From JAGVPT01 sp964439265 (GTDB lineage: Bacteria > Bacteroidota > Ignavibacteria > UBA10030 > UBA8401), in the NCBI GenBank assembly GCA_964439265.1, contig CAYTOA010000008.1, positions 1 through 64,000 on the forward strand: DNA of 64,000 bases, written 5' to 3'. The notes under the pieces are model-generated. The model was given only the letters and a program-made list of their open reading frames with translations, was not told the origin of the DNA and ran no database searches. The translations under genes and the position numbers were made by a program. Shown one piece after another: positions 25,020-33,338 of the stretch; within the stretch, counting starts at the first letter, position 1, and each line of letters begins with the position of its first letter.

Positions 25020-26219
25020 TTGAAATCGTTATCGAGACAAGTTGCCAAAGCAGAGCCGTCAATGACGCTGGCGCTTTCTGCGGTCGCCAAGAAGCTGAAG
25101 GAAGAGGGCGTGGACGTCGTTACGCTGACAGCCGGTGAACCGGACTTTCCTACACCGTTCCATATCAAGAAAGCTGCGATCTCCGCTATCGAAAATAATT
25201 ATACAGGATACACGCTCAATGCGGGCATCCAGGAACTGCGAAAGGCAATTTGCGACAAGTTCAAAGCTGATAACAACATTTCCTTCCACCCTTCGCAAAT
25301 TCTCGTGTCGAACGGCGCCAAGCATTCCATCTACAACGCGGTGAGAGCGATCTGCAACAAAGGGGACGAAGTGATCATCCCCGCGCCGTACTGGGTCACC
25401 TATCCTGAAATAGTGAAGCTGGTCGACGCAGTACCGGTGATCGTTACGACCTCGGAGGAGAATGATTTCAAAATGACGCCGGCGCAGTTGAAGCGCGCCA
25501 TCACGAAAAAAACAAAGGCTCTGCTTTTCTGTTCTCCTTCGAACCCAACAGGGACTGTTTATTCGAGGACAGAAATTGAAGAATTAGCGAAGGTCACGGC
25601 AAAAGCCGACCTCTACGTCATCTCCGACGAAATTTATGAGAAGGTCATCTACGACGGAACTAAACACTTTAGCATCGGTTCGATTCCCGAAGTCAAAGAC
25701 CACGTCATCACCGTCAACGGCGTCTCGAAGGCTTTTTCGATGACCGGTTGGAGGATCGGTTATCTCGGTGCAAAGCAGGAGATCGTTTCGGCCGCCGAAA
25801 AAGTGCAAAGCCAAATCACTTCCAACGCATCGTCCATTTCGCAGCACGCCGCCCTCGCAGCCCTGACCGGCTCGCACGATGAAGTCAACACCATGAACGC
25901 AGAGTTCTTACGGCGGAGGAATTTCATTTATGAGGCAGTTACATCGATCAAGGGAATAACCTGCGTCAAACCAAAAGGGGCATTTTATGTCTTTCCGAAC
26001 GTGAGCGGCTACGTAGGAAAGAAGGCGAACGGAAAAACACTCAGGTCGGGAGACGATATCGCGCAGTACTTGCTGGATGAAGAGCGTGTTGTCGTCGTCC
26101 CGGGGAGCGGGTTCGGTTCGAAGAACCATGTCCGGATATCGTATGCCTGTTCAATGGAAGAGCTGGAGAAGGCGGCGGAACGGATGCACAGGGGCTTCAA
26201 AAAACTTTACGGGAATTGA
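25020..26219 (+). CDS. PLP-dependent aminotransferase, aspartate type
   Basis: 399 residues, class I fold (aspartate/prephenate aminotransferase group). The pyridoxal lysine is K237 in VNGVSKAFSMTGWRIGY; other contacts are SNGAKHSIY, PYWVTYPE, SPSNPTGTVY and the C-terminal R in HVRISYACS. The TTG start at 25020 is chosen because LSRQVAKAEPSMTLALSAVAKKLKEEG is the normal family beginning. It probably transfers the amino group between aspartate and 2-oxoglutarate; prephenate as substrate cannot be excluded. A second, different aminotransferase is at 28709-29926. Confidence 0.88.
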   Translation: MKSLSRQVAKAEPSMTLALSAVAKKLKEEGVDVVTLTAGEPDFPTPFHIKKAAISAIENNYTGYTLNAGIQELRKAICDKFKADNNISFHPSQILVSNGAKHSIYNAVRAICNKGDEVIIPAPYWVTYPEIVKLVDAVPVIVTTSEENDFKMTPAQLKRAITKKTKALLFCSPSNPTGTVYSRTEIEELAKVTAKADLYVISDEIYEKVIYDGTKHFSIGSIPEVKDHVITVNGVSKAFSMTGWRIGYLGAKQEIVSAAEKVQSQITSNASSISQHAALAALTGSHDEVNTMNAEFLRRRNFIYEAVTSIKGITCVKPKGAFYVFPNVSGYVGKKANGKTLRSGDDIAQYLLDEERVVVVPGSGFGSKNHVRISYACSMEELEKAAERMHRGFKKLYGN

Positions 26220-26228
26220 AGAGCGCGT

Positions 26229-26546
26229 ATGCCGACGTACGAATACAAATGCAAGAAGTGCGGTCACCGGTTCGAAGAAGTTCAGAAAATGAGCGCAAAG
26301 CCGCTGGTGCTCTGCCCAGTCTGCAAAACTGAAAACCTTGTCCGTATTATCAGCCTTGGCGGGGGGATGATCTTTAAGGGGAGCGGATTTTACCAGACCG
26401 ACTACAAGAATTCAGGGTCGGAGTTTAAAGAAACAAAATCGACATCCAAAAAAACAAAACCGAAACCGCCGGCAGCCTCGGAAGAAAAACCCTCTTCCGA
26501 ACCAAAACCGGAGCCCCCTCCAACGCCTTCAAAGTCTAAAGAATAA
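26229..26546 (+). CDS. FmdB-type zinc-ribbon protein
   Basis: 105 residues. MPTYEYKCKKCGHRFEEVQ and VLCPVCKTENLVRI give the two CxxC knuckles of the FmdB family; GGGMIFKGSGFYQTDYK follows, as usual. The tail (about 68-105) is low-complexity Lys/Pro/Ser/Glu, probably disordered. The family's role is unsettled (regulatory or RNA-binding zinc ribbon). It starts 9 bases after the aminotransferase stop. Confidence 0.88.
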   Translation: MPTYEYKCKKCGHRFEEVQKMSAKPLVLCPVCKTENLVRIISLGGGMIFKGSGFYQTDYKNSGSEFKETKSTSKKTKPKPPAASEEKPSSEPKPEPPPTPSKSKE

Positions 26547-26579
26547 CTCTCCACGAAGTTCACGAAGAACACGATGACC

Positions 26580-27003
26580 ATATTTATTTATCTCGTTCCT
26601 AACGTCTCGTTGGGAACGGCAACTTCTTAAATTCCGCTTCAACAAGCTAAATTGTTTTCCCAATCTCAACGGAGATACGTTCCCAATCGGAGATTGGGAA
26701 CGAGATGGCCGCAATAAAAATCCCCGAGCTTTACCGGCCCGGGGATTCTTCTTATCTCGTTCCCAGCGTCTCATTGGGAACGCTAACCTCTCACACATTG
26801 GTTTTGACGCTTGGAGTGGAAATTAAGAAGACGCCCCATGAGAATTTCGTCAACGGTTAGATAAATGTCATTAACTCATGACTCAGATTTCTTTCTTACT
26901 TAACAATGAAGCAGAGCTTTTGTCCAGTTGCGTTCCCAAACGGAGTTTGGGAACGAGAAGTTAAAAGCGTGGCGTCCCAATCGGAGATTCGGAACGAGAT
27001 GGC
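26580..27003. repeat. Cluster of CGTTCCCAA palindromic repeats
   Basis: At least five inverted units of the type CGTTCCCAA-n-TTGGGAACG: about 26594-26618, 26660-26704, 26755-26782, 26929-26957 and 26970-26998. A block of about 55 bases (GAGATGGC, then AAAATCCCCGAGCTTTACCGG and the CGGGGATT hairpin) is present twice, at about 26702 and 26996. No spacer regularity, so this is not a CRISPR array. No gene fits the 520-base interval. Confidence 0.75.
26719..26750. terminator. Hairpin AATCCCCG/CGGGGATT, copy 1
   Basis: AATCCCCG (26719-26726) and CGGGGATT (26740-26747), preceded by AAAAA and followed by CTTCTT. It could end the coaD-fmdB side transcription. Identical hairpin at 27013-27041. Confidence 0.6.
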
Positions 27004-27012
27004 TGCCATAAA

Positions 27013-27047
27013 AATCCCCGAGCTTTACCGGCCCGGGGATTCTTTTA
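27013..27047. terminator. Hairpin AATCCCCG/CGGGGATT, copy 2, after pckA
   Basis: AATCCCCG (27013-27020) and CGGGGATT (27034-27041), with AAAA on the left (TTTT on the minus strand) and CTTTTATT on the right. It lies 22 bases beyond the pckA stop and is the likely pckA terminator. Confidence 0.75.
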
Positions 27048-27068
27048 TTGCTTACATCGCAGCGAGGA

Positions 27069-28712
27069 TTACTTTATCTTTGGTCCCGCCTCGATAACTT
27101 CTTTCGGACAACCATCCTCAAACTTCTTGAAGTTCTCGATAAAACGCGACGCCAACTGTTTGTATTTTGCCAGATGGTTTTCTTTACTCGGCCACGAACC
27201 GGCTGGATCGAGCACATTGGCCGGGACACCTTCGCAGCTCGTGGGGACTTCAAAGCCGAAGACCGGGTCCTTGGAGAATTTTGCCTTTTGTAACTCGCCG
27301 GTAAGGGCCGCATTGAGGAGCGCGCGCGTATGGCCGATGCTGATCCTTTTTCCGATCCCGAACGGCCCGCCGATCCAGCCGGTATTGACCAGCCAGCACG
27401 TTACACCATGCTTCAATATTTTACGTTTCAGCAGGTCCGCGTAAAACGAGGGATGATGCACCATGAACGGCGCACCGAAGCATGTGCTAAACGTCATTTC
27501 CGGTTCCTTGCCAAGCCCGACTTCGGTCCCTGCGATCTTCGACGTGTATCCCGAGATAAACTGATACATCGCCTGATTCGGAGTGAGCCGTGCAATCGGC
27601 GGCATGACGCCAGAAGCGTCGCACGTCAACAAAATGATATTCTTCGGATGCCCTCCCATTTTTTCGGGAACGGCATTCGAGATATACTCGAGCGGGTATG
27701 ACGCGCGCGTGTTTTCGGTGATCGACTCATCGTCGAGGTCGATCAGCCGCGTGACAGGGTCGTAAACGACGTTTTCGAGGATTGTCCCGAACATTCTCGT
27801 TGTTGCGTAGATCTGCGGTTCGGCGGATGCTGAGAGCCGGATCACCTTAGCATAGCATCCTCCCTCAAAATTGAAGACTCCTTCGTCGCTCCATCCGTGC
27901 TCGTCATCGCCGATGAGGCTTCGCTTGGGGTCGGCAGAGAGCGTTGTTTTTCCCGTTCCGGACAAGCCGAAGAATATGGCCGCATCGCCGTCCTTGCCGA
28001 TGTTGGCGGAACTGTGCATCGCCATGACACCCTGCAGCGGCAGAAGATAGTTGAGAATGGTGAAGATCGATTTTTTAATTTCGCCCGCGTACGCCGTGTT
28101 TCCGATAATGCACAGACGCTGCGCAAAGTTGAGCGCGATAAACGTGTTCGTCGGCGTCCCGTCGATTTGTGGTATTCCCTTAAATCCCGGGAGAGCAATA
28201 ACAGTAAAGTCGGGTACATGCCGGCGATATTCTTCATTCGTCTGGGGGAGAATAAACATATTTCGCGCGAACATCGCATGCCATGCATACTCGCTGATGA
28301 TACGGATCGGCATCCGGTAATTCGGGTCGGCGCCGCCGTAGCAATCCTGCACGAAGACGTCTCTTCCCTGCAAAAATCCCTGCATCCGATTGAACAGGTC
28401 GTTGAATTTGTCGGCGCTGAACGGGCGGTTGTACTGACCCCACCAGATCTTGTCCTCGGTGGACGGTTCTTTAACGATGAATTTGTCGTTGGCCGACCGG
28501 GCAGTATGCTTTCCCGTGTTGGCAACGATCGGTCCGAGATGTGAAATTTTCGCCTCTCGCCGGAAGGTAATCTCCTCAACCAACGCTTCCGTCGGCAAAT
28601 TCCAGTACGCCATACGCAAGTTCTCGATGCCATGGTTGGCGAGCCCATAATCGCTCTTCAACACGGCCGCTTCGCTTTGAGCAGGTGTTTTAATGTCTAA
28701 GATGTTGTTCAT
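27069..28712 (-). CDS. pckA: Phosphoenolpyruvate carboxykinase (ATP)
   Basis: 547 residues, ATP-type. Catalyses oxaloacetate + ATP to phosphoenolpyruvate + CO2 + ADP, the first gluconeogenic step. Conserved parts: RSANDKFIV near the N-terminus, the kinase-1a loop GLSGTGKTTLSADP (about 246-259), the metal site IGDDEHGWSDEGVFNFEGGCYAK, and RASYPLEYISNA. Its start overlaps the stop of the upstream aminotransferase by ATGA. A transaminase giving oxaloacetate next to the enzyme using it suggests amino-acid carbon entering gluconeogenesis. Confidence 0.96.
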   Translation of the reverse strand: MNNILDIKTPAQSEAAVLKSDYGLANHGIENLRMAYWNLPTEALVEEITFRREAKISHLGPIVANTGKHTARSANDKFIVKEPSTEDKIWWGQYNRPFSADKFNDLFNRMQGFLQGRDVFVQDCYGGADPNYRMPIRIISEYAWHAMFARNMFILPQTNEEYRRHVPDFTVIALPGFKGIPQIDGTPTNTFIALNFAQRLCIIGNTAYAGEIKKSIFTILNYLLPLQGVMAMHSSANIGKDGDAAIFFGLSGTGKTTLSADPKRSLIGDDEHGWSDEGVFNFEGGCYAKVIRLSASAEPQIYATTRMFGTILENVVYDPVTRLIDLDDESITENTRASYPLEYISNAVPEKMGGHPKNIILLTCDASGVMPPIARLTPNQAMYQFISGYTSKIAGTEVGLGKEPEMTFSTCFGAPFMVHHPSFYADLLKRKILKHGVTCWLVNTGWIGGPFGIGKRISIGHTRALLNAALTGELQKAKFSKDPVFGFEVPTSCEGVPANVLDPAGSWPSKENHLAKYKQLASRFIENFKKFEDGCPKEVIEAGPKIK

Positions 28713-29926
28713 AGCCAGTCCCTCACAAGTTTACGGTCGCCAATGTAGATTTCGTTTGGTGAAGATGGATCGAGCGCCCACTTTATGCGCGCAACGCCTT
28801 CAGTAATGTCTTTGATCGAGCCTGCATAACTGAGACGCAGATGCCCCTCCATACCGAATTCTTTTCCCGGCACCGTAACAACAAGGGCTTTTTTCAAAAG
28901 GAGCTGTGAGAGATCCACCGATTTATTATAGTATGCGCGAAAATCCGGAAGGCAATAGTATGTTCCGTTCGGTTTTGTACATTTCACTCCGGTGAAAGAC
29001 TGGAGTTCCTGCATCATGACGTTGCGGTTGTTCTCCAACGTCATGCGGAGACTTTCAGTAACGCTTTGCAGTCCCGTCATTGCTCCTTCAGCAGCAGCTT
29101 GCAGCAGCACCGAAGTGCATGACGTGATTTGTCCCTGAACGTTCGACATGATCCCGACGAGTTCCCTGCTTGCAATCGTCCAGCCAATTCTGAAACCGGT
29201 CATCCCGTAGAGTTTTGAAACACCGTTGACGACGATGACGTGCGTCGATTCGATATCTTTCTTCGTGTACTTATAGCTAACGGGAACGGTCTTACCGTCA
29301 AAAACCAGCTTGTGATAAATGTCATCCATGATGACATAGATTCCCTTTGCCTCGCAGAACTCCACAATTTGCGAGATAAATTCCTCGGAATAGACGACTC
29401 CTGAAGGATTGTTGGGACTGTTGACGATGATCGCCTTCGTATACGAACTGACTGCTTTCCGAACGTCTTCCATTCTCGGATAGAATCCGCCGTCCTCGGG
29501 CGTAACGATAACCGGCACGCCGTAGACCATCTTCACCATATCCGGGTAGCTGACCCAGTACGGTGCGAGAATGATAACTTCATCCTGCGGATTGACGATC
29601 GAGTAGAGAACGTTGAATACCGATTGCTTGGCTCCAGAAGAAACAATGACATTTTCCGGTGCGACGACTTTATCGTAGTTCTCTTCAGTGTATCGAATGA
29701 CTGCCTTCTTAAGCGATGGGATGCCGTCAGTAGGCGTGTACTTGATATCGGCCGCGTTAAGCTTGGCGGCGGCGCTGAGAATAGCGTTGATCGGAGCCTT
29801 ATTCTTCGGTTCCCCGGCACCAAGGTGAATCACTGCTTCTCCTTTTTCCCGTAATACTCTCGCCTCTTCGTTCAACTTCAACGTCGGAGACTCAGCGATC
29901 GATTTAGCTAGCTGACTGACGCTCAT
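28709..29926 (-). CDS. PLP-dependent aminotransferase, aspartate type (second)
   Basis: 405 residues from ATG 29926, where GGAGG is 8 bases upstream; an in-frame extension to 29995 is unsupported. The pyridoxal lysine is K238 in VNGVSKLYGMTGFRIGW. Also seen: SSGAKQSVFN, PYWVSYPDM, NSPNNPSGVVYS and LRLSYAGS. About the same class as the gene at 25020 but clearly diverged. In an operon with pckA, so aspartate-to-oxaloacetate conversion is the likely role. Confidence 0.9.
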   Translation of the reverse strand: MSVSQLAKSIAESPTLKLNEEARVLREKGEAVIHLGAGEPKNKAPINAILSAAAKLNAADIKYTPTDGIPSLKKAVIRYTEENYDKVVAPENVIVSSGAKQSVFNVLYSIVNPQDEVIILAPYWVSYPDMVKMVYGVPVIVTPEDGGFYPRMEDVRKAVSSYTKAIIVNSPNNPSGVVYSEEFISQIVEFCEAKGIYVIMDDIYHKLVFDGKTVPVSYKYTKKDIESTHVIVVNGVSKLYGMTGFRIGWTIASRELVGIMSNVQGQITSCTSVLLQAAAEGAMTGLQSVTESLRMTLENNRNVMMQELQSFTGVKCTKPNGTYYCLPDFRAYYNKSVDLSQLLLKKALVVTVPGKEFGMEGHLRLSYAGSIKDITEGVARIKWALDPSSPNEIYIGDRKLVRDWL

Positions 29927-30295
29927 AGTATGAAACCTCCATGATGAGAAAGATATGAGTGGACCAAGGGTAGCTCTGCTCAAAACGTATGCCAAGGTTG
30001 ACTGGTCAGACCTGCTCTGGTTGCACCCTGACTGCAGATTGAGGCGTGCGATTACACGGATTCACACAGGTTTTTGTACAGATCGATATTCTCGATTTTC
30101 TAAGCGCCAAAGCAAGCGCCTTTGTTCTCAACTCTGCGAAGATACGGCGAGAATTGTTGGCAGAAGTAATAAAAATGGAACGTGGCTTTCAATATTACTT
30201 GACGAGAAGCAAGTCAAAACCATTTATTGCCTGAATAATATAAGCTGCCTCAACCAACGTCTTAACTTTTCAATAGTTGTGAAACATCCCAAGCG
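29927..30295. other. Spacer, promoter region of the aminotransferase-pckA operon
   Basis: About 370 bases. GGAGG at 29935-29939 (minus strand) is the aminotransferase ribosome binding site. A plus-strand reading frame across it has no ribosome binding site and runs into the next gene on the other strand. Nothing else recognised. Confidence 0.5.
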
Positions 30296-32053
30296 TCACT
30301 TCAACAGAAGCATCCTCCTCACCGCTGTGAACCTGTATGTGGGATCATTGACCGACACTGCCTCAATCCGGTAGAAATACATTCCGCTTGGAACCGCTGC
30401 GTTCCATACCACCTCGCGATACCCAGCCGGCTGTTCCCCGCTAACCAATTCTGTGGTCAATTGCCCCAGGACGTTGAATACCCTGATCCGCACGGTGCTT
30501 CGGTATGGGAGCGAGTACTGAATAAGCGTCGAAGGATTAAACGGATTAGGATAATTCTGGCTCAGGCCGAATTGATCGGGCAATCCCGTCTGCGAGAATT
30601 CCACCCCGGTTAATGACTGACCGCTTCCGTCCACCATCAATGTATCAGGGGATGTGGCTGAGTTGCTCACGATGAAAATCTGCGCAAGAACTGGGCCGAT
30701 TGACGATGGAGAGAAGATGAGGGTGTCGGTAAACGATTGACCGGGAGGGAGGATGTGTCCGGATGGTCTCGCGCTAAAGGCAACTGATGCGGATGTAACG
30801 CTAATGATCTTCAGCGTGTCCCCGCCGTTGTTGGTGATGGTGAGTGTTGTGTCCTTCGATTGACCGATTTTCACATTTCCGAACGAAATAGAATGAGTCA
30901 ATAAATGTAGCTCTGCACTCGTTCCGATTCCGCTTACATATATTGTGTCTGGGGATAAGTCTGCATTGCTGGTAACAATAAACCACCCGCTCACAGAACC
31001 TGGCACCGCCGGAGAAAACTGCAGTGTGTCAACAAGCGATTGCCCCGGCGGGAGGTTTGCGGATGTGGTCAGAACTGAAAAAGGGGTTCCCGACGAAGCA
31101 ATGTTGGAGATGTTGAGAATATTCACTCCGCTGTTCACTATTGTAAACGGGATATTTTGGGAATTTCCCGGAATAACTTGGCCACATTCTACACTCCTGG
31201 ACGGTGTACCGGAAGGGGTTAAGGTAAAAGTATTGGAAACAATTCCCGCATCAATGGCCGCAGTGTACCACAAGTTCGCCAAGTCGACCGTCGCGTCCTG
31301 AATCTGATTTTGCGTTAACGGGCCGGTCTTTCCCCAGAGTGCGGAATAGTAAGAGCTCTTATACGCGGGGTCGATCGCCTTCGCATAGTTATCGCCCTTA
31401 AGGATTGAATCGACAAGGCTGTTGCCATGCATAATAAATACAAAATTTGTATCAATCGGCACAGGGATGAAGTGCGCTTGTTTCGCAGTCACAGTAACCT
31501 GGCTTAAATAATTATAATTCGCCAGCATCGTCGATTCGTAACGGCTGTGAATCCCATTGTTGCCCGTCTCTCCGCCATCGTAGTTTGCCGTTACATGAAG
31601 GGGTTGATGAGCATCGCCGACGTAATGCCCCAGGTCCGCCGCAAATTGTAGTGCCCTCGCCGAGTCCCCTCTTCGTAGACAGTTCGTCAGCGAATCAAAA
31701 GACCAGATAATAGACCACGGAACAACGCCGGCGTTCGTCACGAACGCCTGTCCGTGCTTTGCTACGAGCGTGTCATAGTTATGGGACAATGTTCGGGTTG
31801 AAAACTCGGGGTAGTTTTCAATGTCGATGAAATGTTTGGGTGCCTCCGTCGGGTCGCTGCTCTTACGATTGTCAGCGTCGACTGCGTGGTCGCTTAACCA
31901 TTGAATGTTATTTGCAAAGAACGGAAACCCCGTCGGCAGATGTATGGCTGCCTCCTTGTTGATGAATTTATGTGTCGGCCCTCCCCAGCTCCAAGCGAAA
32001 GAATAACAAAAAACAATTACCCCGGCAGCACAAAGAATCCTTCGGGCCATCAC
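30296..32053 (-). CDS. T9SS-sorted S1/P1-type zinc nuclease or phospholipase
   Basis: 585 residues. After the signal peptide the sequence WGGPTH (W23-H28) matches the mature N-terminus of S1/P1 nucleases, where the N-terminal Trp and a His five residues on bind zinc. Further zinc ligands: D-H in LSDHAVDAD, HFIDIE, and LGHYVGDAHQPLHVTANYDGG...GIHSRYE, all in family order (about residues 50-185). Residues 300-490 hold two ASPM-SPD2-Hydin-like immunoglobulin-type domains (SFGNVKIGQSKDTTLTITNNG). The last 85 are a T9SS sorting domain (LSQNYPNPFNPSTLIQYSLP to RRMLLLK). Such a protein would degrade nucleic acids (or phospholipid) at the cell surface, e.g. for phosphate. Confidence 0.85.
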   Translation of the reverse strand: MMARRILCAAGVIVFCYSFAWSWGGPTHKFINKEAAIHLPTGFPFFANNIQWLSDHAVDADNRKSSDPTEAPKHFIDIENYPEFSTRTLSHNYDTLVAKHGQAFVTNAGVVPWSIIWSFDSLTNCLRRGDSARALQFAADLGHYVGDAHQPLHVTANYDGGETGNNGIHSRYESTMLANYNYLSQVTVTAKQAHFIPVPIDTNFVFIMHGNSLVDSILKGDNYAKAIDPAYKSSYYSALWGKTGPLTQNQIQDATVDLANLWYTAAIDAGIVSNTFTLTPSGTPSRSVECGQVIPGNSQNIPFTIVNSGVNILNISNIASSGTPFSVLTTSANLPPGQSLVDTLQFSPAVPGSVSGWFIVTSNADLSPDTIYVSGIGTSAELHLLTHSISFGNVKIGQSKDTTLTITNNGGDTLKIISVTSASVAFSARPSGHILPPGQSFTDTLIFSPSSIGPVLAQIFIVSNSATSPDTLMVDGSGQSLTGVEFSQTGLPDQFGLSQNYPNPFNPSTLIQYSLPYRSTVRIRVFNVLGQLTTELVSGEQPAGYREVVWNAAVPSGMYFYRIEAVSVNDPTYRFTAVRRMLLLK

Positions 32054-32139
32054 AATCCTTTTCTATAATTGATATATCCATAATGTGAATTCGAGCATGC
32101 AGATTCATCGACACAGAAAAACTGCCGATTCGTTGTTCA

Positions 32140-33222
32140 CTACTTTGCGACGCGAAAACCTTTTGCGCGGAGTGATTTTGCTGCCAAGCGTGCTGTTTCG
32201 CCCGATTCGAACGACAGGCGAAAAGTCCCTCCCTGTCCTTCACGTACTTTCAATAATTCAATATCGTTGATATTGATCCCCGATCGGAACAACGTTGTCG
32301 TCATGGTTGAAAGCGTACCCGGTTTGTCATCGACCCATACAAAAAGATCATGAAGGGAATGAAGGAAACCCTTTGTGTTCTTCGGGATCGAATCGCGGAA
32401 TGATTTCGCGCGGAGAAACTTTTTACCGACATCGGACAATGAGCGTTGGTTCAGCCTTTTGCGGAATTGTCGAAGGAGTTTCTCGAACTCCTGCAGCGCT
32501 CGTTTCGTTTCTTTCCTGTTGTTGGAAAGGATGTCTTTCCACACAGGGAACGGGCTCGACGCTATCCGTGTCATGTCCCGGAACCCGCCGGCGGCAAGCT
32601 GCAGGAATGCAGGGTTGCCTTTGTTCTTCCGTGATGCACTGTCCATCAAACCTACTGCGAGAAGTTGGGGGAGATGGCTGATTGCAGCAGCGACACGGTC
32701 GTGCTCGCGAGCATCCATCGTCAATACCCTCGCGCCGATCGACTTCAGAAGCGCAGCCAGCAGCCGGGTCTCTTTCGCCCGGCCGCGCGGAGGACAGAGA
32801 ACATAGACGGCATTTTGGAAGAGGAGTGCGTCGGCGTATTCAATACCGCTTCCCTCCGACCCCGCCATCGGGTGCCCACCGATGAATATCCCCCGCGATC
32901 TAAAATATCTCTTCGCACTGGCCTGCACCACTCCTTTTACACTTCCGACATCGCTGACAATCGTCGTGGAGGATATAAACCGGGAAACATCGGAAAGAAG
33001 CTTTAAGATAGAATCAACGGGTGTACATAAAAAGACAATTTCTGCATCGGACACGGCGGCTCGAAGCGACGGTGCGGCGACATCTATTGCCTTTCGCTTC
33101 TTCGCGCGGCGCAACACTCCTGGGGAATCGAATCCAACGATGGTGTTTCCGGAATCAGTCTGCTTGATCGCGAGCCCCAGCGAACCGCCGATAACACCGA
33201 GACCGATGATGGCTATTTTCAT
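32140..33222 (-). CDS. tyrA: Prephenate dehydrogenase with ACT domain
   Basis: 360 residues from ATG 33222 (TTG at 33234 would add four). Converts prephenate to 4-hydroxyphenylpyruvate with NAD+, towards tyrosine. NAD motif IGLGVIGGSLG (5-15), acidic FDSPG at the end of the second strand, GGHPMAGSEGSGIEYA (catalytic His region, about 115-130), DREHDRVAAAISHLPQLLAVG. Residues 275-360 form an ACT domain (FVWVDDKPGTLSTMTTTLFRSGININDIELL), the usual site for tyrosine feedback. Lies next to aroF on the same strand; both act in aromatic amino acid synthesis. Confidence 0.92.
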   Translation of the reverse strand: MKIAIIGLGVIGGSLGLAIKQTDSGNTIVGFDSPGVLRRAKKRKAIDVAAPSLRAAVSDAEIVFLCTPVDSILKLLSDVSRFISSTTIVSDVGSVKGVVQASAKRYFRSRGIFIGGHPMAGSEGSGIEYADALLFQNAVYVLCPPRGRAKETRLLAALLKSIGARVLTMDAREHDRVAAAISHLPQLLAVGLMDSASRKNKGNPAFLQLAAGGFRDMTRIASSPFPVWKDILSNNRKETKRALQEFEKLLRQFRKRLNQRSLSDVGKKFLRAKSFRDSIPKNTKGFLHSLHDLFVWVDDKPGTLSTMTTTLFRSGININDIELLKVREGQGGTFRLSFESGETARLAAKSLRAKGFRVAK

Positions 33223-33225
33223 ATC

Positions 33226-33338
33226 AATTAACAATCATCAATGAACAATGAACATGGGGAGTGAACAGTAAACAGTAATCATTAACTCTACTCTGAATTC
33301 CTAATTCATAATTCTTAATTCATAATTCTTAATTGCCT
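33226..33338. repeat. AT-rich repeat between aroF and tyrA
   Basis: Runs of AACAATGAAC, AACAGTAAACAGTAATC, then CTAATTCATAATTCTTAATTCATAATTCTTAATTG. The unit TTCATAATTCTTAA is tandem here. Related blocks are at 24921-24952 and 55567-55632. Confidence 0.65.

Noticed and set aside
26580..27003. Possible CRISPR array
   Set aside because: The CGTTCCCAA units are palindromes of uneven spacing, and some pairs are only tens of bases apart; there is no constant spacer length and no cas gene.
27897..28544. 215-codon plus-strand frame
   Set aside because: Antisense to the P-loop and N-terminal region of pckA; no ribosome binding site and no motif.
29955..30374. 139-codon plus-strand frame
   Set aside because: It runs from spacer into the 3' end of the nuclease gene on the other strand; no ribosome binding site.
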